Source of the DNA: Actinopolyspora halophila DSM 43834
GTDB taxonomy: Bacteria; Actinomycetota; Actinomycetes; Mycobacteriales; Pseudonocardiaceae
Assembly (NCBI RefSeq): GCF_000371785.1
Contig: NZ_AQUI01000002.1
Span: 3,947,276-4,011,275, forward strand
Direction of reading: 5' to 3'
DNA length: 64,000 nt
A model generated the notes under the pieces. It was not told the DNA's origin, searched no databases, and worked only from the letters and a program-made list of their open reading frames with translations. The translations under genes and the position numbers were made by a program. The first letter of the stretch is position 1. Every line of letters starts with the position of its first letter. Of the stretch, positions 9,631 to 18,856 are shown one piece after another.

Positions 9631-10314
9631 TCAGCTCGCCGCGTCGTCGGGGGCGCGCAGGTCCTGCAGAAACGGGTTTCCCGCACGCTCGCGGCCGACG
9701 GTGCTCGTGGGACCGTGCCCGGGAAGCACGGCCGTCTCGTCCTCCAGCGGCAGGACTTTGGAGCTCAGCGTCCCCAGTATCCTCTCGTGATCACCTCCCG
9801 GCAGATCGGTGCGTCCGATCGCCCCCGAGAACAACGTGTCTCCGGTGAGCAACAACCGCCCGCCCTCCTCGGTGACGGCCTCGAACAGCATCGACCCACC
9901 CGTGTGGCCGGGAGCGTGGTGCACCGTGAAACGGATTCCAGCGATCTCGAGCGTCGTGTCCCCGGACAGCACGCGCAGGTCCTCCGGCACGGTCACGGAG
10001 ACCCCGTCGAAGAGCTGACGTCCCTCCGGCCCCAGGGCGGCGCCGGGATCGCCGATCATGTACTCGTCGGCGGGATGCACCCAGGCCGGTACCCCGTGGG
10101 CTCGGCACAGTTCCCCCGCCGAGAAGACGTGGTCGAAATGGCCGTGCGTGAGCAGCACGCCCTCCGGGGTGAGCCCGTGCTTTTCCAACTGGCCGTTCAC
10201 GGCATCGACGGCGTCCTGCCCCGGGTCCACCACGACACAGGGACCGCCCTCGTGCGGCGCCAGGACGTAGCAGTTCGCCTGGAGCTGTCCGACTGGGAAA
10301 CCGACAACAAGCAC
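9631..10314 (-). CDS. metallo-beta-lactamase-fold hydrolase (glyoxalase II-like)
   Basis: 227 residues with the full metal-binding set of the metallo-beta-lactamase fold: THGHFDH at 56-62, a later HAPGHTGG histidine, the bridging Asp in LTGDTLF and the C-terminal PGHG histidine. The family includes glyoxalase II thioesterases and related hydrolases; the actinobacterial gene next to hisS is of this type, with substrate unproven. It lies between rel/cyclophilin and hisS in the conserved actinobacterial order and probably begins the hisS operon. Its upstream region holds dispersed element copy B. Confidence 0.88.
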   Translation of the reverse strand: MLVVGFPVGQLQANCYVLAPHEGGPCVVVDPGQDAVDAVNGQLEKHGLTPEGVLLTHGHFDHVFSAGELCRAHGVPAWVHPADEYMIGDPGAALGPEGRQLFDGVSVTVPEDLRVLSGDTTLEIAGIRFTVHHAPGHTGGSMLFEAVTEEGGRLLLTGDTLFSGAIGRTDLPGGDHERILGTLSSKVLPLEDETAVLPGHGPTSTVGRERAGNPFLQDLRAPDDAAS

Positions 10315-10419
10315 GGAGTGCTTCCCCTTCGTCTTCGGGTACGAGCGTACGACCGGGATGCGCGCCGCTCACCACGTACGGAGGAACGGCGCACCCGGAT
10401 CACTCAAGTGCTTCCAGCT

Positions 10420-10770
10420 TACTGATGCTTTCCCGCCGTGTTGGCGACTGGTGCGGTGCTTCGGCACCACCGCGCCGAAACGCCCCGGAACGATCGGCAC
10501 AGCCAGGCCGCGAGGGAACTTCCGACGAGAGGCCCCCCGGTCCGAGCGGAGTCGTCGAAATCATCCTCGTGAACTCCCAGCAGAGGGGCGCCGCCCAACG
10601 CGAGCGCTCTGAGCCTACTCAATCGGCACCGCCGCGGGTTCTCTCGTGGTGCTCTCGCGAGGACGGCCGGAGACGTTGTGTAGAGCGGCTACCCGAGGTC
10701 GGGGCACCCGCAGCGAGAGCCCGCGAGAGGTTCCGCCACGCAACCATCCACGCGAACCGAGCCGCCGACC
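10420..10770 (+). repeat. dispersed nested inverted-repeat element, copy B
   Basis: The core is 10634-10737 and begins GCGGGTTCTCTCG and ends GAGAGGTTCCGCC. The apical stem GTAG/CTAC has a five-base loop AGCGG. The 3' flank (CGCGAACCGAGCC, to about 10765) and a 5' flank containing CGAGCGCTCTGAGCCT and CGGCACCGCC (10600-10633) are shared with the 29.2-kb copy. A separate hairpin module, ACTGATGCTTTCC through TTCGGC...GCCGAA (about 10422-10485), matches the one preceding copy A. The element sits in the divergent gap between the MBL hydrolase and the cyclophilin. Confidence 0.85.
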
Positions 10771-11111
10771 CTTCTGCCGTGCGGTCTCACGGTTTTCGCA
10801 CACCGGGCCGTTCTACACTCCCCGAAGGCGTGATCCGCGCGGTGTCCCTCCGACACGGGCTCCGCACGGATCGGTCCCGTGTGTTCGACGACCGCACCCG
10901 ATCGGGGGCGGAAATCGTTCATCCGCACGCCGGTGATCCGCACCCCGCGGACTCCCCGGCCCGGCCCGTGAGCGCGACCGGCGCGTGGTGCGGGTTCCGC
11001 CCCGCGGACCCGGGCCCGGCCGGATGTGGCTCACGTGCCGGAACCGAGCCCCACGACTCAGCTACGCGGGGACTGCCCAGCCGACCGACCGCGACCACGG
11101 AGTGGGAACAG
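10771..11111. other. non-coding leader region upstream of the cyclophilin gene
   Basis: Sequence between the end of the dispersed element and the cyclophilin start. No frame shows genome-typical third-position bias, and no homologous protein could be recognised in either strand. It must contain the cyclophilin promoter; none is obvious by eye. Confidence 0.4.
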
Positions 11112-11972
11112 GTGTCCAGCAACGAACAACGCCGTCAAGCCGCCAAGAGCAAGCTCGAACGCCAGCTCGCTCGCAGGGAGGAGCAGACGCGCAAACGCAG
11201 AACCATCGCCGTGACGACGACCATCGTGGTGGTGATAGCCGCCGTGGTCGGGGTGTACTTCCTGACCCGGGCGGGCGGTGGTGGCCAGAACGCGGCGAGC
11301 GCTCCCTCGAGCACCGGCACGGAACCCACGCAAACCCGGGAGTCGTCGGTCTCCATCCCGAGTGAGCGCGCTCCGGCCCCCTCCCGGCCGGAACCGCTGC
11401 CCGCGCAGGTCTCCTGCGAGTACCGATCGGCGGGCGAGCCTGCGAAACCGGTGGATCCCCCGGAGAACGGGGAGGTGAGTTCCGAGGGGACCGTCGACGC
11501 CACGATCGAGACGAACCGCGGCGGCATCCCGGTCACCCTGGACCGCTCCCTGGCCCCGTGCGCGGTCAACAGCTTCGTCCACCTCGCCGAGGCCGACTTC
11601 TACGAGGACGCGCCGTGCCACCGGCTCTCCACGCAGCAGCTGCAGATGCTGCAGTGCGGTGACCCGAAGGGCACCGGCAAGAACGGTCCCGGTTACCAGT
11701 TCGACGACGAGACCTACTCGAACATCGACTACGGGCGCGGCTACCTCGCCATGGCCAACTCCGGACCGAACACCAACGGCAGCCAGTTCTTCATCGTCTA
11801 CGGCGAGGCGCCGCTGCAGTCCGACTACACGGTTTTCGGGACCGTCTCGGACGAGGGCCTGAAGGTGGTCGACGATGTGGCCCGCGCGGGCCACGACGGC
11901 GCCTTCTCCAGAGCGGGCGGTGGTCACCCGAACAAGGAAATCAACTTCGAGGACGTCAGGATCTCGTCCTGA
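11112..11972 (+). CDS. membrane-anchored cyclophilin-type peptidyl-prolyl isomerase
   Basis: 286 residues. A basic cytoplasmic N-terminus (many Arg/Lys, 5-30), one transmembrane helix (about 31-51, IAVTTTIVVVIAAVVGVYFL), a Ser/Pro/Thr/Glu-rich linker, then a cyclophilin domain from about 130 to the end. Conserved elements are PCAVNSFVHLAE, the catalytic-Arg segment CHRL, GSQFFIVYG and YTVFGTV. The usual FxMIQGGDP segment reads STQQLQMLQCGDP, with a short insertion, a variant seen in actinobacterial secreted cyclophilins. The GTG at 11112 has GGAGTGG upstream. It probably assists folding of exported proteins at the outer face of the membrane. Confidence 0.88.
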   Translation: MSSNEQRRQAAKSKLERQLARREEQTRKRRTIAVTTTIVVVIAAVVGVYFLTRAGGGGQNAASAPSSTGTEPTQTRESSVSIPSERAPAPSRPEPLPAQVSCEYRSAGEPAKPVDPPENGEVSSEGTVDATIETNRGGIPVTLDRSLAPCAVNSFVHLAEADFYEDAPCHRLSTQQLQMLQCGDPKGTGKNGPGYQFDDETYSNIDYGRGYLAMANSGPNTNGSQFFIVYGEAPLQSDYTVFGTVSDEGLKVVDDVARAGHDGAFSRAGGGHPNKEINFEDVRISS

Positions 11973-11977
11973 GCACG

Positions 11978-12013
11978 GCGTGCCGGGGTCGCGGGGAAGC
12001 CTCCCCGGCACGC
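11978..12013. terminator. hairpin between convergent cyclophilin and rel genes
   Basis: A perfect 11-bp stem (GCGTGCCGGGG with CCCCGGCACGC) separated by 14 bases lies exactly between two converging stops. No T-run follows on either side, usual for high-GC terminators. Probably bidirectional. Confidence 0.7.
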
Positions 12014-12038
12014 ACGGGAACGGGACACCGCGCCCCGA

Positions 12039-14351
12039 TCAGGCCGCCGAGGTCATGCGGTAGACGTCGTAGACCCCTTCTATGTTGCGCACCGCCTTGA
12101 GGACGTGGCCGAGGTGCTTGGGATCGCCCATCTCGAAGGAGAACCGGCTCACCGCGACGCGGTCCTTCGAGGTGGTCACCGAGGCCGACAGGATGTTGAC
12201 CTTCTCGTCGGCGAGCACCTTCGTCACGTCCGAGAGCAGCCGGTGCCGGTCCAGCGCCTCCACCTGGATCGCCACGAGGAAGACCGAGGAGTTCGAGGGA
12301 GCCCAGTAGACATCGACCAAGCGCTCGGGCTTGTTGCGCAGGTCCCCGGCGTTGTTGCAGTCGGTGCGGTGCACGCTGACCCCGCCGCCCCTGGTGACGA
12401 ATCCGAGGATCTCGTCGCCGGGGACCGGGGTGCAGCAACGCGCCAGCTTGGCCCACACCTCACCGGCGCCTGCTCCCTCCACGCGCACACCGGAGTCCCC
12501 GGAGGACCGGCGCTGCTGCTGTTGGACCGTGGAGGGGGTGGCCCTCTCGGCGATCTCGTCCTCGGCCTGCTCCACACCGCCGAGGGAGGCGACCAGTCGC
12601 TGCACCACGTGGTGCGCGGAAACCTGGCGCTCCCCCACTGCCGCGTAGAGCGCCGTGACGTCGGTGTAGTGCAGCTCCTTTGCGACCGAGCCGATGGAGT
12701 CGGCCGAAACCAACCGCTGCACCGGCAGACCGAGCCTGCGCAGCTCCTTGGCTATGGCCTGCTTCCCGGACTCGATCGCCTCCTCGCGGCGCTCCTTGGC
12801 GAACCACTGCTTGATCTTGGTCTTGGCCCGCGGCGAGGCCACGAAGGACAACCAGTCGCGGCTGGGCCCCGATCCCTCCGCCTTCGAGGTGAAGATCTCC
12901 ACGACCTCACCGTTCTCCAGCTTGCGTTCCAGAGCGACGAGCCTGCCGTTCACCCTGGAACCGATGCACCGGTGCCCGACCTCGGTGTGGACCGCGTAGG
13001 CGAAGTCGACGGGAGTGGCCCCCGCGGGCAACGTGATCACGTCACCCTTCGGGGTGAACACGAAGATCTCCCTCGTGTTGAGGTCGTAGCGCAGCGACTC
13101 CAGGAACTCGCCCGGATCGGCCGCCTCGCGCTGCCAGTCCAGCAGCTGGCGCATCCAGGCCATCTCGTCGATCTCGACGCCCGCACTGCCCCGACCACGT
13201 CCCTTGGACTCCTTGTACCGCCAGTGCGCGGCGATGCCGTACTCGGCCGTCCGGTGCATCTCCTCGGTACGGATCTGGATCTCGAGGGGTTTGCCCTCCG
13301 GTCCGATCACGGTGGTGTGCAGCGACTGGTAGACGCCGAACTTCGGCTGCGCGATGTAGTCCTTGAAGCGCCCCGGCATCGGCTGCCACAGCGCGTGGAC
13401 CACCCCCATGGCCGCGTAGCAGTCCCGCACCTGGTCGACGAGGATCCGCACGCCCACCAGATCGTGGATGTCGTCGAAGTCCCGGCCCCGCACGATCATC
13501 TTCTGGTGGATCGAGTAGTAGTGCTTCGGCCTGCCCTCCACCTTCGCCGACAACCGCGCGGCGTCCAGGTTCCCGGAGATCTCGTCGACGACCTGGCGCA
13601 GGTAGATGTCCCTGGAGGGGGCTCGGTTGGCGACCAGCCGCACGATCTCGTCGTACTTCTTCGGCTGCAGGATCGCGAAGGCCAGGTCCTCCAGCTCCCA
13701 CTTGATCGTGGCCATGCCGAGCCGATGCGCCAGCGGAGCCAGGACCTCGAGGGTCTCGCGCGCCTTGCGCACCTGCTTCTCCGGCGGCAGGAAACGCATC
13801 GTCCGCATGTTGTGCAACCGGTCGGCCAGCTTGATCACGACCACGCGCGGGTCGCGGGCCATCGCGATGACCATCTTGCGGATGGTCTCGGCCTCGGCGG
13901 CGGTTCCGAGCTTGACCTTGTCCAGCTTGGTGACCCCGTCGACCAGGTGCGAGACCTCCTCGCCGAAGTCGGCGCGCAACTGCTCCAGCGGGTAGTCGGT
14001 GTCCTCGACCGTGTCGTGCAGCAGCGCCGCGACGAGCGTGGTGGTGTCCATCCCCAGCTCGGCGAGGATGGTCGCCACGGCCAACGGGTGCGTGATGTAG
14101 GGATCACCCGACTTGCGCTGTTGCGCGCTGTGCTGCTCCTCGGCGACGTTGTAGGCCCGCTGGAGCAGCCCCAGATCGGCCTGGGGGTGCAGCTCACGGT
14201 GCACCGAGGCAAGCGGTTCGAGGACCTGCTTGACCTGGGTGGGTCGCTGCGCGGTTATCCGCCGGGCCAACCGCGCGCGAACCCGCCGGGTTGCCGAGGC
14301 CGGTCGCTGCGCGGAGGACTCGGTCGCAGGGGACTCGGCTTCTTGGCTCAC
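12039..14351 (-). CDS. rel: bifunctional (p)ppGpp synthetase/hydrolase
   Basis: A 770-residue RelA/SpoT homologue that makes and degrades the stringent-response alarmone. In order: HD hydrolase domain with HDTVEDT at 112-118, synthetase domain with the RFKDYI motif and the stretch YQSLHTTV, then TGS, helical/conserved-cysteine region and a C-terminal ACT domain (about 690-770). The basic RxKD motif is the hallmark of bifunctional rather than synthetase-only enzymes. The GTG at 14351 has GGGAG six bases upstream, which excludes the longer frame. It lies downstream of secDF, the normal actinobacterial position, but the usual apt gene between them is absent. Confidence 0.95.
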   Translation of the reverse strand: MSQEAESPATESSAQRPASATRRVRARLARRITAQRPTQVKQVLEPLASVHRELHPQADLGLLQRAYNVAEEQHSAQQRKSGDPYITHPLAVATILAELGMDTTTLVAALLHDTVEDTDYPLEQLRADFGEEVSHLVDGVTKLDKVKLGTAAEAETIRKMVIAMARDPRVVVIKLADRLHNMRTMRFLPPEKQVRKARETLEVLAPLAHRLGMATIKWELEDLAFAILQPKKYDEIVRLVANRAPSRDIYLRQVVDEISGNLDAARLSAKVEGRPKHYYSIHQKMIVRGRDFDDIHDLVGVRILVDQVRDCYAAMGVVHALWQPMPGRFKDYIAQPKFGVYQSLHTTVIGPEGKPLEIQIRTEEMHRTAEYGIAAHWRYKESKGRGRGSAGVEIDEMAWMRQLLDWQREAADPGEFLESLRYDLNTREIFVFTPKGDVITLPAGATPVDFAYAVHTEVGHRCIGSRVNGRLVALERKLENGEVVEIFTSKAEGSGPSRDWLSFVASPRAKTKIKQWFAKERREEAIESGKQAIAKELRRLGLPVQRLVSADSIGSVAKELHYTDVTALYAAVGERQVSAHHVVQRLVASLGGVEQAEDEIAERATPSTVQQQQRRSSGDSGVRVEGAGAGEVWAKLARCCTPVPGDEILGFVTRGGGVSVHRTDCNNAGDLRNKPERLVDVYWAPSNSSVFLVAIQVEALDRHRLLSDVTKVLADEKVNILSASVTTSKDRVAVSRFSFEMGDPKHLGHVLKAVRNIEGVYDVYRMTSAA

Positions 14352-14770
14352 AGCACGCTCCCGGGTACTCGAGGATCCGCTCTCGCCCCGGGTCCACTCC
14401 TCACGGCACACCCGAGGTGTCCGGTGTACGACCCGGACATCGAGCATAACGCCGCACCGACCGATCGAACTTCCCCGTCACCCCCGTGCCGCGCTCGGCG
14501 GTCGCGAAATGCTTCGGATCACCGCGCGGGGCATCGGCCGAACCGATCTGAATCGATCCCGTGACCCGTCCGGCCGATCACGTCGCGAGCACGTGCCGAG
14601 GACGGCGGTCCCGCGAAAATCCGCCGTGCGACCCGGCAAGGGCCGCACGGCGGATCGCTGCGGGGATCAAGAACCCGTACGGGTCGGGGGGGCGCTCGCT
14701 CGTGCCGAGCGGCGGGCAAGCGGCGCGGCCGCTCGCCCGAGCAGACCAAGCCGCGCACTCTCCAAGAAGC
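14352..14770. other. secF-rel gap without apt
   Basis: A 419-base gap between two minus-strand genes. In many actinobacteria adenine phosphoribosyltransferase sits here; no PRPP-binding motif or coding-like frame remains in either strand. A GAGCGGC/GCCGCTC pairing around 14707-14735 and other palindromic tracts may end secDF transcription. The rel promoter must lie on the left of this gap. Confidence 0.6.
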
Positions 14771-16033
14771 TCACCTGCGCCTGCGCGTGCCGGATCGGCG
14801 TTGTGCCTTGCCGGACGGGCGTGCCTGCTCCGAAGGTCCGGATCCCTTCGCGGCCCCGGCCCCGGCCATCCGGGGTGCGGACCCGTTTCGCTTCGGCCTC
14901 TCGTCGGTTCCCGTCGCGGAGGTGTCCTCGCCCGTGCCGGACTGCTCGCCCGCTTCTCCGCGGTTCTCCCTGCGCTGCACGACCTTGTCCCGCTGCGCGC
15001 GGTACTTGGGCTCGCGCATCTTCAGGTCGACCAGCAACGGAGTGGCCAGCAGCAGCGAGGAGAACACACCCGCGATCATGCCGATCCCCTGGACGAGCGC
15101 CAGGTCGCGCAGCACGCCGACACCGAGCAGTCCCGCACCGACGACCAACAACCCCAGCACGGGCAGCAGGGCGATCACCGAAGTGTTGATCGAACGCATC
15201 AGGGACTGGTTGACCGCCAGGTTCGCCGCCTCCGGATAGGTGCGGCGGGTCACGCTCAACAGACCGGCGGTGTTCTCCTTGACCTTGTCGAAGACCACGA
15301 CGGTGTCGTAGAGCGAGAACCCGAGGATGGTCAGCAGGCCGATCACCGTGCTCGGACTGACCTCGAAGCCGGTCATCGAGTAGATCCCCGCCGTGATCAG
15401 CACGTCGTGGATCAGCGCGACCAGCGCGCCCACGGCCATCCAGCGCTCGAAGTAGAAGACGAGGAACACGGTGACCAGTGCGAGGAACACGCCCAGCGCT
15501 ATCAGTGCCTGCCTGGTGATCTCATTGCCCCAGGTCCCGCTGACGGCGCTGTCGCTGATGGCCTCGGCACTCGGCTGACCGTTCGCCCCGAGCGGGCGCA
15601 GATCCTCGTAGAGCGCCGTTTTGACCTCGCCGACCTGCTGGACGTCGAGCTTCTCGGTGCTGATCTGCACCGTCTGCGAGCCACCGCTGCCGACCAGCTG
15701 AACCGAGGAGGGGTCCTCGTCGAGCGTGTCCCGGAACGTGCTCTCGACCTGCTCGGTGGTGATCTGCCCGGAGGCGCCCTGAGCGGGCATCGAGATGCTG
15801 GTCCCGCCCTCGAACTCGAGGCTGAGGTTGAACCCCTTGATGCCGATCGAGGCCGCCGAGGCCAACATCAGCAGCCCGAGGATCACGTACCAGTACTTGC
15901 GCTTGCCGACGATGTCGAAGGCACCGGTGCCCGTGTAGAGGCGGTGCAGCACCCCGCTCTTGCGACCCGCCGCGTTCGCACCGGCACCGCTGTCCGCGGC
16001 CGGAGCGTTCCCGTTGCTTCCGGTGGTGTCCAC
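14771..16033 (-). CDS. secF: SecF subunit of the SecDF translocase accessory complex
   Basis: 420-residue RND-fold protein that, with SecD, uses the proton gradient to pull proteins through SecYEG. One N-terminal helix (about 48-66) is followed by the signature LSLEFEGGTSISM, an extracytoplasmic domain, then five helices in two groups with the conserved TILGFSLYDTVVVFDKVKEN loop. The C-terminus is a long basic, Gly/Ser/Arg-rich cytoplasmic tail (about 345-420). It starts three bases after secD, so the two are co-translated. Confidence 0.95.
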   Translation of the reverse strand: MDTTGSNGNAPAADSGAGANAAGRKSGVLHRLYTGTGAFDIVGKRKYWYVILGLLMLASAASIGIKGFNLSLEFEGGTSISMPAQGASGQITTEQVESTFRDTLDEDPSSVQLVGSGGSQTVQISTEKLDVQQVGEVKTALYEDLRPLGANGQPSAEAISDSAVSGTWGNEITRQALIALGVFLALVTVFLVFYFERWMAVGALVALIHDVLITAGIYSMTGFEVSPSTVIGLLTILGFSLYDTVVVFDKVKENTAGLLSVTRRTYPEAANLAVNQSLMRSINTSVIALLPVLGLLVVGAGLLGVGVLRDLALVQGIGMIAGVFSSLLLATPLLVDLKMREPKYRAQRDKVVQRRENRGEAGEQSGTGEDTSATGTDERPKRNGSAPRMAGAGAAKGSGPSEQARPSGKAQRRSGTRRRR

Positions 16034-16036
16034 GCC

Positions 16037-17791
16037 TCAAGCCTCCTTCGGAGTGCCGCCCGAAGCACTCTGCTGCTGGTTGCCCTGCCGTTGCTTCCTG
16101 GCGCGCTCACCCATCCGCTGGACGGCGCCTAGCCCCGAGAGGCCGGGACGCGAGAGGAACTTGTTGCGGGAGGCCAGGGCGACCAGGGGATGGGTCACCA
16201 GGAACACGACGATCAGGTCCAGCACCGTCGACATCCCGAGCGTGAACGCGAAGCCCTTCACCTGTCCGACGGCCAGCAGGTACAGCACCCCGGCCGCGAG
16301 GAAGCTGACCGTGTCCGCGGAGAGGATGGTTCTGCGCGCTCGTGCCCAGGACCGCGGAACCGCGGACCGGAAGGTCCTGCCCTCGCGGATCTCGTCCTTG
16401 AGGCGTTCGAAGAACACGATGAACGAGTCCGCGGTGATTCCGATCGCGATGATGAAGCCGGCCATGCCGGGCAGGTCGAGCGTGAAGCCGATCCAGCGCC
16501 CGAACAGCACCAGCACGCCGTAGACGATCGCGCCGGACAGCACCAGCGAGAGGATGGTCAGCAGCCCGAGCAGCCGGTAGTAGACCAGGCAGTAACCCGC
16601 GACCAGGATCAGCCCGATGCCGCCCGCGAGCAGGGCCGCCTCCAGGGAGGCGATGCCAAGGGTGGGCGAGACCGTCTCGGCCGTCGACTGGTCGAAGGCC
16701 AGCGGAAGGGAGCCGTACTTGAGGGTGTTGGCCAGGTTGTCGGCCTCCTCCTGGGTGAAGTCCCCCTCGATCTGCGTATTGCCGCCGACGATCGCCTGAT
16801 TGATCCCCGGAGCCGAGACCACCTGGTTGTCCAGCACGAAGCCGACCTGCTCACCGACGTTCTGGGACGTGAAGTCGGCCCAGGTCTGGCTGCCCTGCTG
16901 CTTGAAGTTCAGGTTCACGGTCCACTCGGGCTTTTGCTGGCCCGGTGGGGCGGAGTTCGCGTCGGAGATCTGGGTGCCGGGGATCAGCACCGGCTCGAGG
17001 ATGTATTTACGCTCCCCGTCCTGACCGCAGGCCACCAGCGGCTTGTTCGGGTCGGCGTTGCCGCGCAGCGGGTCGGGGGCGCTGCAGTCCAGCGCCATGA
17101 CGGCCTGCCGCTGTATCGCGGGGTTCTCGCTCTGCCGCAGCTTCTTCAGCTGCTCGATGCGCTCGGCCCTGGAGGCGTCGTCACCGTTCTGGCCGGGTGC
17201 CTGCTGTCCGGAGGAGTCCTGCTGCTGGCCCGAGTCCCCCTGTTGGCCCGGGTCCTGCTGCTGGGCCTGGGCCTGCTGGGCGGCAGCCTGTGGAGCCGTG
17301 TTCGCCGGATCGTCCTGCCCCGAGGCGCCGGAGCCGTCACCCTGCTGGGAAGCTCCGCCCTGGCCCTGGCCGCCCTGGCCACCCTGGCCCTGGCCGCCCT
17401 GGGTGGCCGAGACGGGAACGGCCTGCTTGACCTGGCGGAGGTTCAGCTCCGCGGTCTGGCCGAGCCGCTTGGCCTGCTCCCCGTCCTTGCCGGGCACGGT
17501 GATGATCAGGTTCGTCCCGTCGATGGTCACCTCGGAGCCGCTCACCCCGAGCCCGTTGACCCGTTGTTCGATGATCTGCCGAGCCTGCTTCAGCGACTCG
17601 TCGCTCGGTGGCTTCCCGCTGGTAGTGCGGGCCGTCAACGTGACCCGGGTGCCACCCTGTAGATCGATTCCCAGCTCCGGGGTGGGTTTTCGGTCGCCGG
17701 TGAAGAACACCAGGCTGTATATACCCAGGAGAATCACCACGAAGGCCAGCAAGTAGCGTGCCGGCCGGATCTGCCCGCGTGGAGGTGCCAC
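16037..17791 (-). CDS. secD: SecD subunit of the SecDF translocase accessory complex
   Basis: 584-residue partner of SecF. N-terminal helix at about 12-31, the conserved GIDLQGGTRVTL at 41-52, periplasmic P1-type domain, then the five-helix RND bundle (about 400-550) with the conserved IAIGITADSFIVFFERLKDE loop. A Gln/Gly/Ser-rich stretch at about 128-206 interrupts the extracytoplasmic domain and is much longer than in most SecD proteins. The GTG at 17791 (VAPPRG) is chosen because homologues start there and GAGGAG lies upstream. The preceding 383-base gap separates it from yajC. Confidence 0.95.
   Translation of the reverse strand: MAPPRGQIRPARYLLAFVVILLGIYSLVFFTGDRKPTPELGIDLQGGTRVTLTARTTSGKPPSDESLKQARQIIEQRVNGLGVSGSEVTIDGTNLIITVPGKDGEQAKRLGQTAELNLRQVKQAVPVSATQGGQGQGGQGGQGQGGASQQGDGSGASGQDDPANTAPQAAAQQAQAQQQDPGQQGDSGQQQDSSGQQAPGQNGDDASRAERIEQLKKLRQSENPAIQRQAVMALDCSAPDPLRGNADPNKPLVACGQDGERKYILEPVLIPGTQISDANSAPPGQQKPEWTVNLNFKQQGSQTWADFTSQNVGEQVGFVLDNQVVSAPGINQAIVGGNTQIEGDFTQEEADNLANTLKYGSLPLAFDQSTAETVSPTLGIASLEAALLAGGIGLILVAGYCLVYYRLLGLLTILSLVLSGAIVYGVLVLFGRWIGFTLDLPGMAGFIIAIGITADSFIVFFERLKDEIREGRTFRSAVPRSWARARRTILSADTVSFLAAGVLYLLAVGQVKGFAFTLGMSTVLDLIVVFLVTHPLVALASRNKFLSRPGLSGLGAVQRMGERARKQRQGNQQQSASGGTPKEA
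17174..17410 (-). repeat. low-complexity Gln/Gly-rich coding insert in secD
   Basis: Codons 128-206 of secD. The left part is a near-tandem run built from GQGGQ units, the rest is Gln/Ser/Asp/Pro-rich. Disorder is expected. It falls outside the cytoplasmic membrane according to SecD topology, between conserved blocks of the first periplasmic domain. Confidence 0.8.
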
Positions 17792-18072
17792 GTTAGGTCT
17801 GTCTCCTCGTCCGAGGTCGGTGCCGAAGGTCCAGCAGTCGTCCAGAGCCACGCCGTCGCACCGCTCCGGCACGACGCGACGCGCCGCACGGTAACTGCGC
17901 GACAACGCTGTTCAGTTTGACAGGTCACATGTTCGCCCCCTCCCGTTGGGAGGGGACGTCGGCAACATATCCGCGGACCCGCGTGCTTGCCACCATGATC
18001 CGTGTCGCTCTCCGCGCGAATCACCCGCGGTGCGCGGCGTTCCGCGTGTTCAGCCGGGAGGAATCGCGCGCG

Positions 18073-18126
18073 CCGGTGGCGAGAACCCGCCACCGGACAC
18101 GAACCGCCTCGCGCACACGTGTCCGG
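18073..18126. promoter_or_regulatory. two overlapping strong hairpins in the yajC-secD gap
   Basis: Two perfect 9-bp stems share a CCGG: CCGGTGGCG/CGCCACCGG at 18073-18096 and CCGGACACG/CGTGTCCGG at 18093-18126. Because they share bases they cannot both form fully. Lying about 50 bases after the yajC stop, they could terminate yajC or partly attenuate reading into secD. The remaining part of the 383-base gap (17792-18174) shows nothing else clear. Confidence 0.55.
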
Positions 18127-18174
18127 TGCGGCACTCGATCCTCAGCGCGACACGCGGGCCGACGAACGGACCCG

Positions 18175-18555
18175 TCAGCTGGTCTTCTGCTTCTCGGTGC
18201 TGTCGGCCGTCTCCTCGTCACCGGAGTCGGCCAGCTCGTCGTCCGAGTTGTCGTCCGAGTTGTCGTCCGAGTCTTCGTCGCTGTCGTCCTCGTCGGCCTC
18301 GGAATCGACCTTCTCCCTGATCGCCTGACGCAGCCAGGTGGTGACGACACCATCGGCGATTTCGAGATCGAGGGAATCGTCATCCGTGTCCACAACGGTG
18401 CCGTAAAGCCCCGAGGTGGTCATGACACGGTCACCGACCGTCAACGAGTTCTGCAGCTTCTGCTGTTCGCTCATCGCCTTCCGCTGCTTGCGCATCTGGA
18501 AGAACAGCATCGCGGCGATGCCGACGAGCAGAATCGGAAAAATCAGGCCTTCCAT
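18175..18555 (-). CDS. yajC: YajC preprotein translocase accessory subunit
   Basis: 126 residues: a single N-terminal helix (about 3-20, LIFPILLVGIAAMLFFQMR), the YajC core with SLTVGDRVMTTSGLYGTV, then a very acidic tail (about 88-120) rich in Asp/Glu/Ser. YajC joins SecDF at the translocon. ATG at 18555 has GGAG four bases before it. The acidic tail is encoded partly by 12-bp tandem repeats (18239-18272, TCGTCCGAGTTG on the plus strand, about 2.8 units) giving DDNS repeats. Gene order yajC-secD-secF is standard. Confidence 0.92.
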   Translation of the reverse strand: MEGLIFPILLVGIAAMLFFQMRKQRKAMSEQQKLQNSLTVGDRVMTTSGLYGTVVDTDDDSLDLEIADGVVTTWLRQAIREKVDSEADEDDSDEDSDDNSDDNSDDELADSGDEETADSTEKQKTS

Positions 18556-18856
18556 CTTGCTCCATCCACGGACGTCTCCCGGACGGCGCGGCGACCGCGA
18601 CAACGGAGCCGTGCACCACCGGCGCCCGGACTGTTCGGATGTACCGCCTCCAGTGTGCCAGGCTCACCTGCGGTGAAACGGACCTACCCGAAAACCCCCA
18701 CCTCGACGGGCTGTGTCCCAGCGCACAGAGCCGACCGGCGCACACGCCCCGCGGAGCCGGCCGGAAGCGCGCAAAAGTGCGCAAGCCCACCCGCCCGGTC
18801 CCGGTGAGGCTTCGTCGTCCCGGTCTCGCGAGCGCTCGCTGCTGCGCCGAACTCCA

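Noticed and set aside
12105-14564. 819-codon open frame on the plus strand opposite rel
   Set aside because: It mirrors the high-GC codon pattern of rel and has no recognisable domain; rel on the other strand has complete motifs and a ribosome site.
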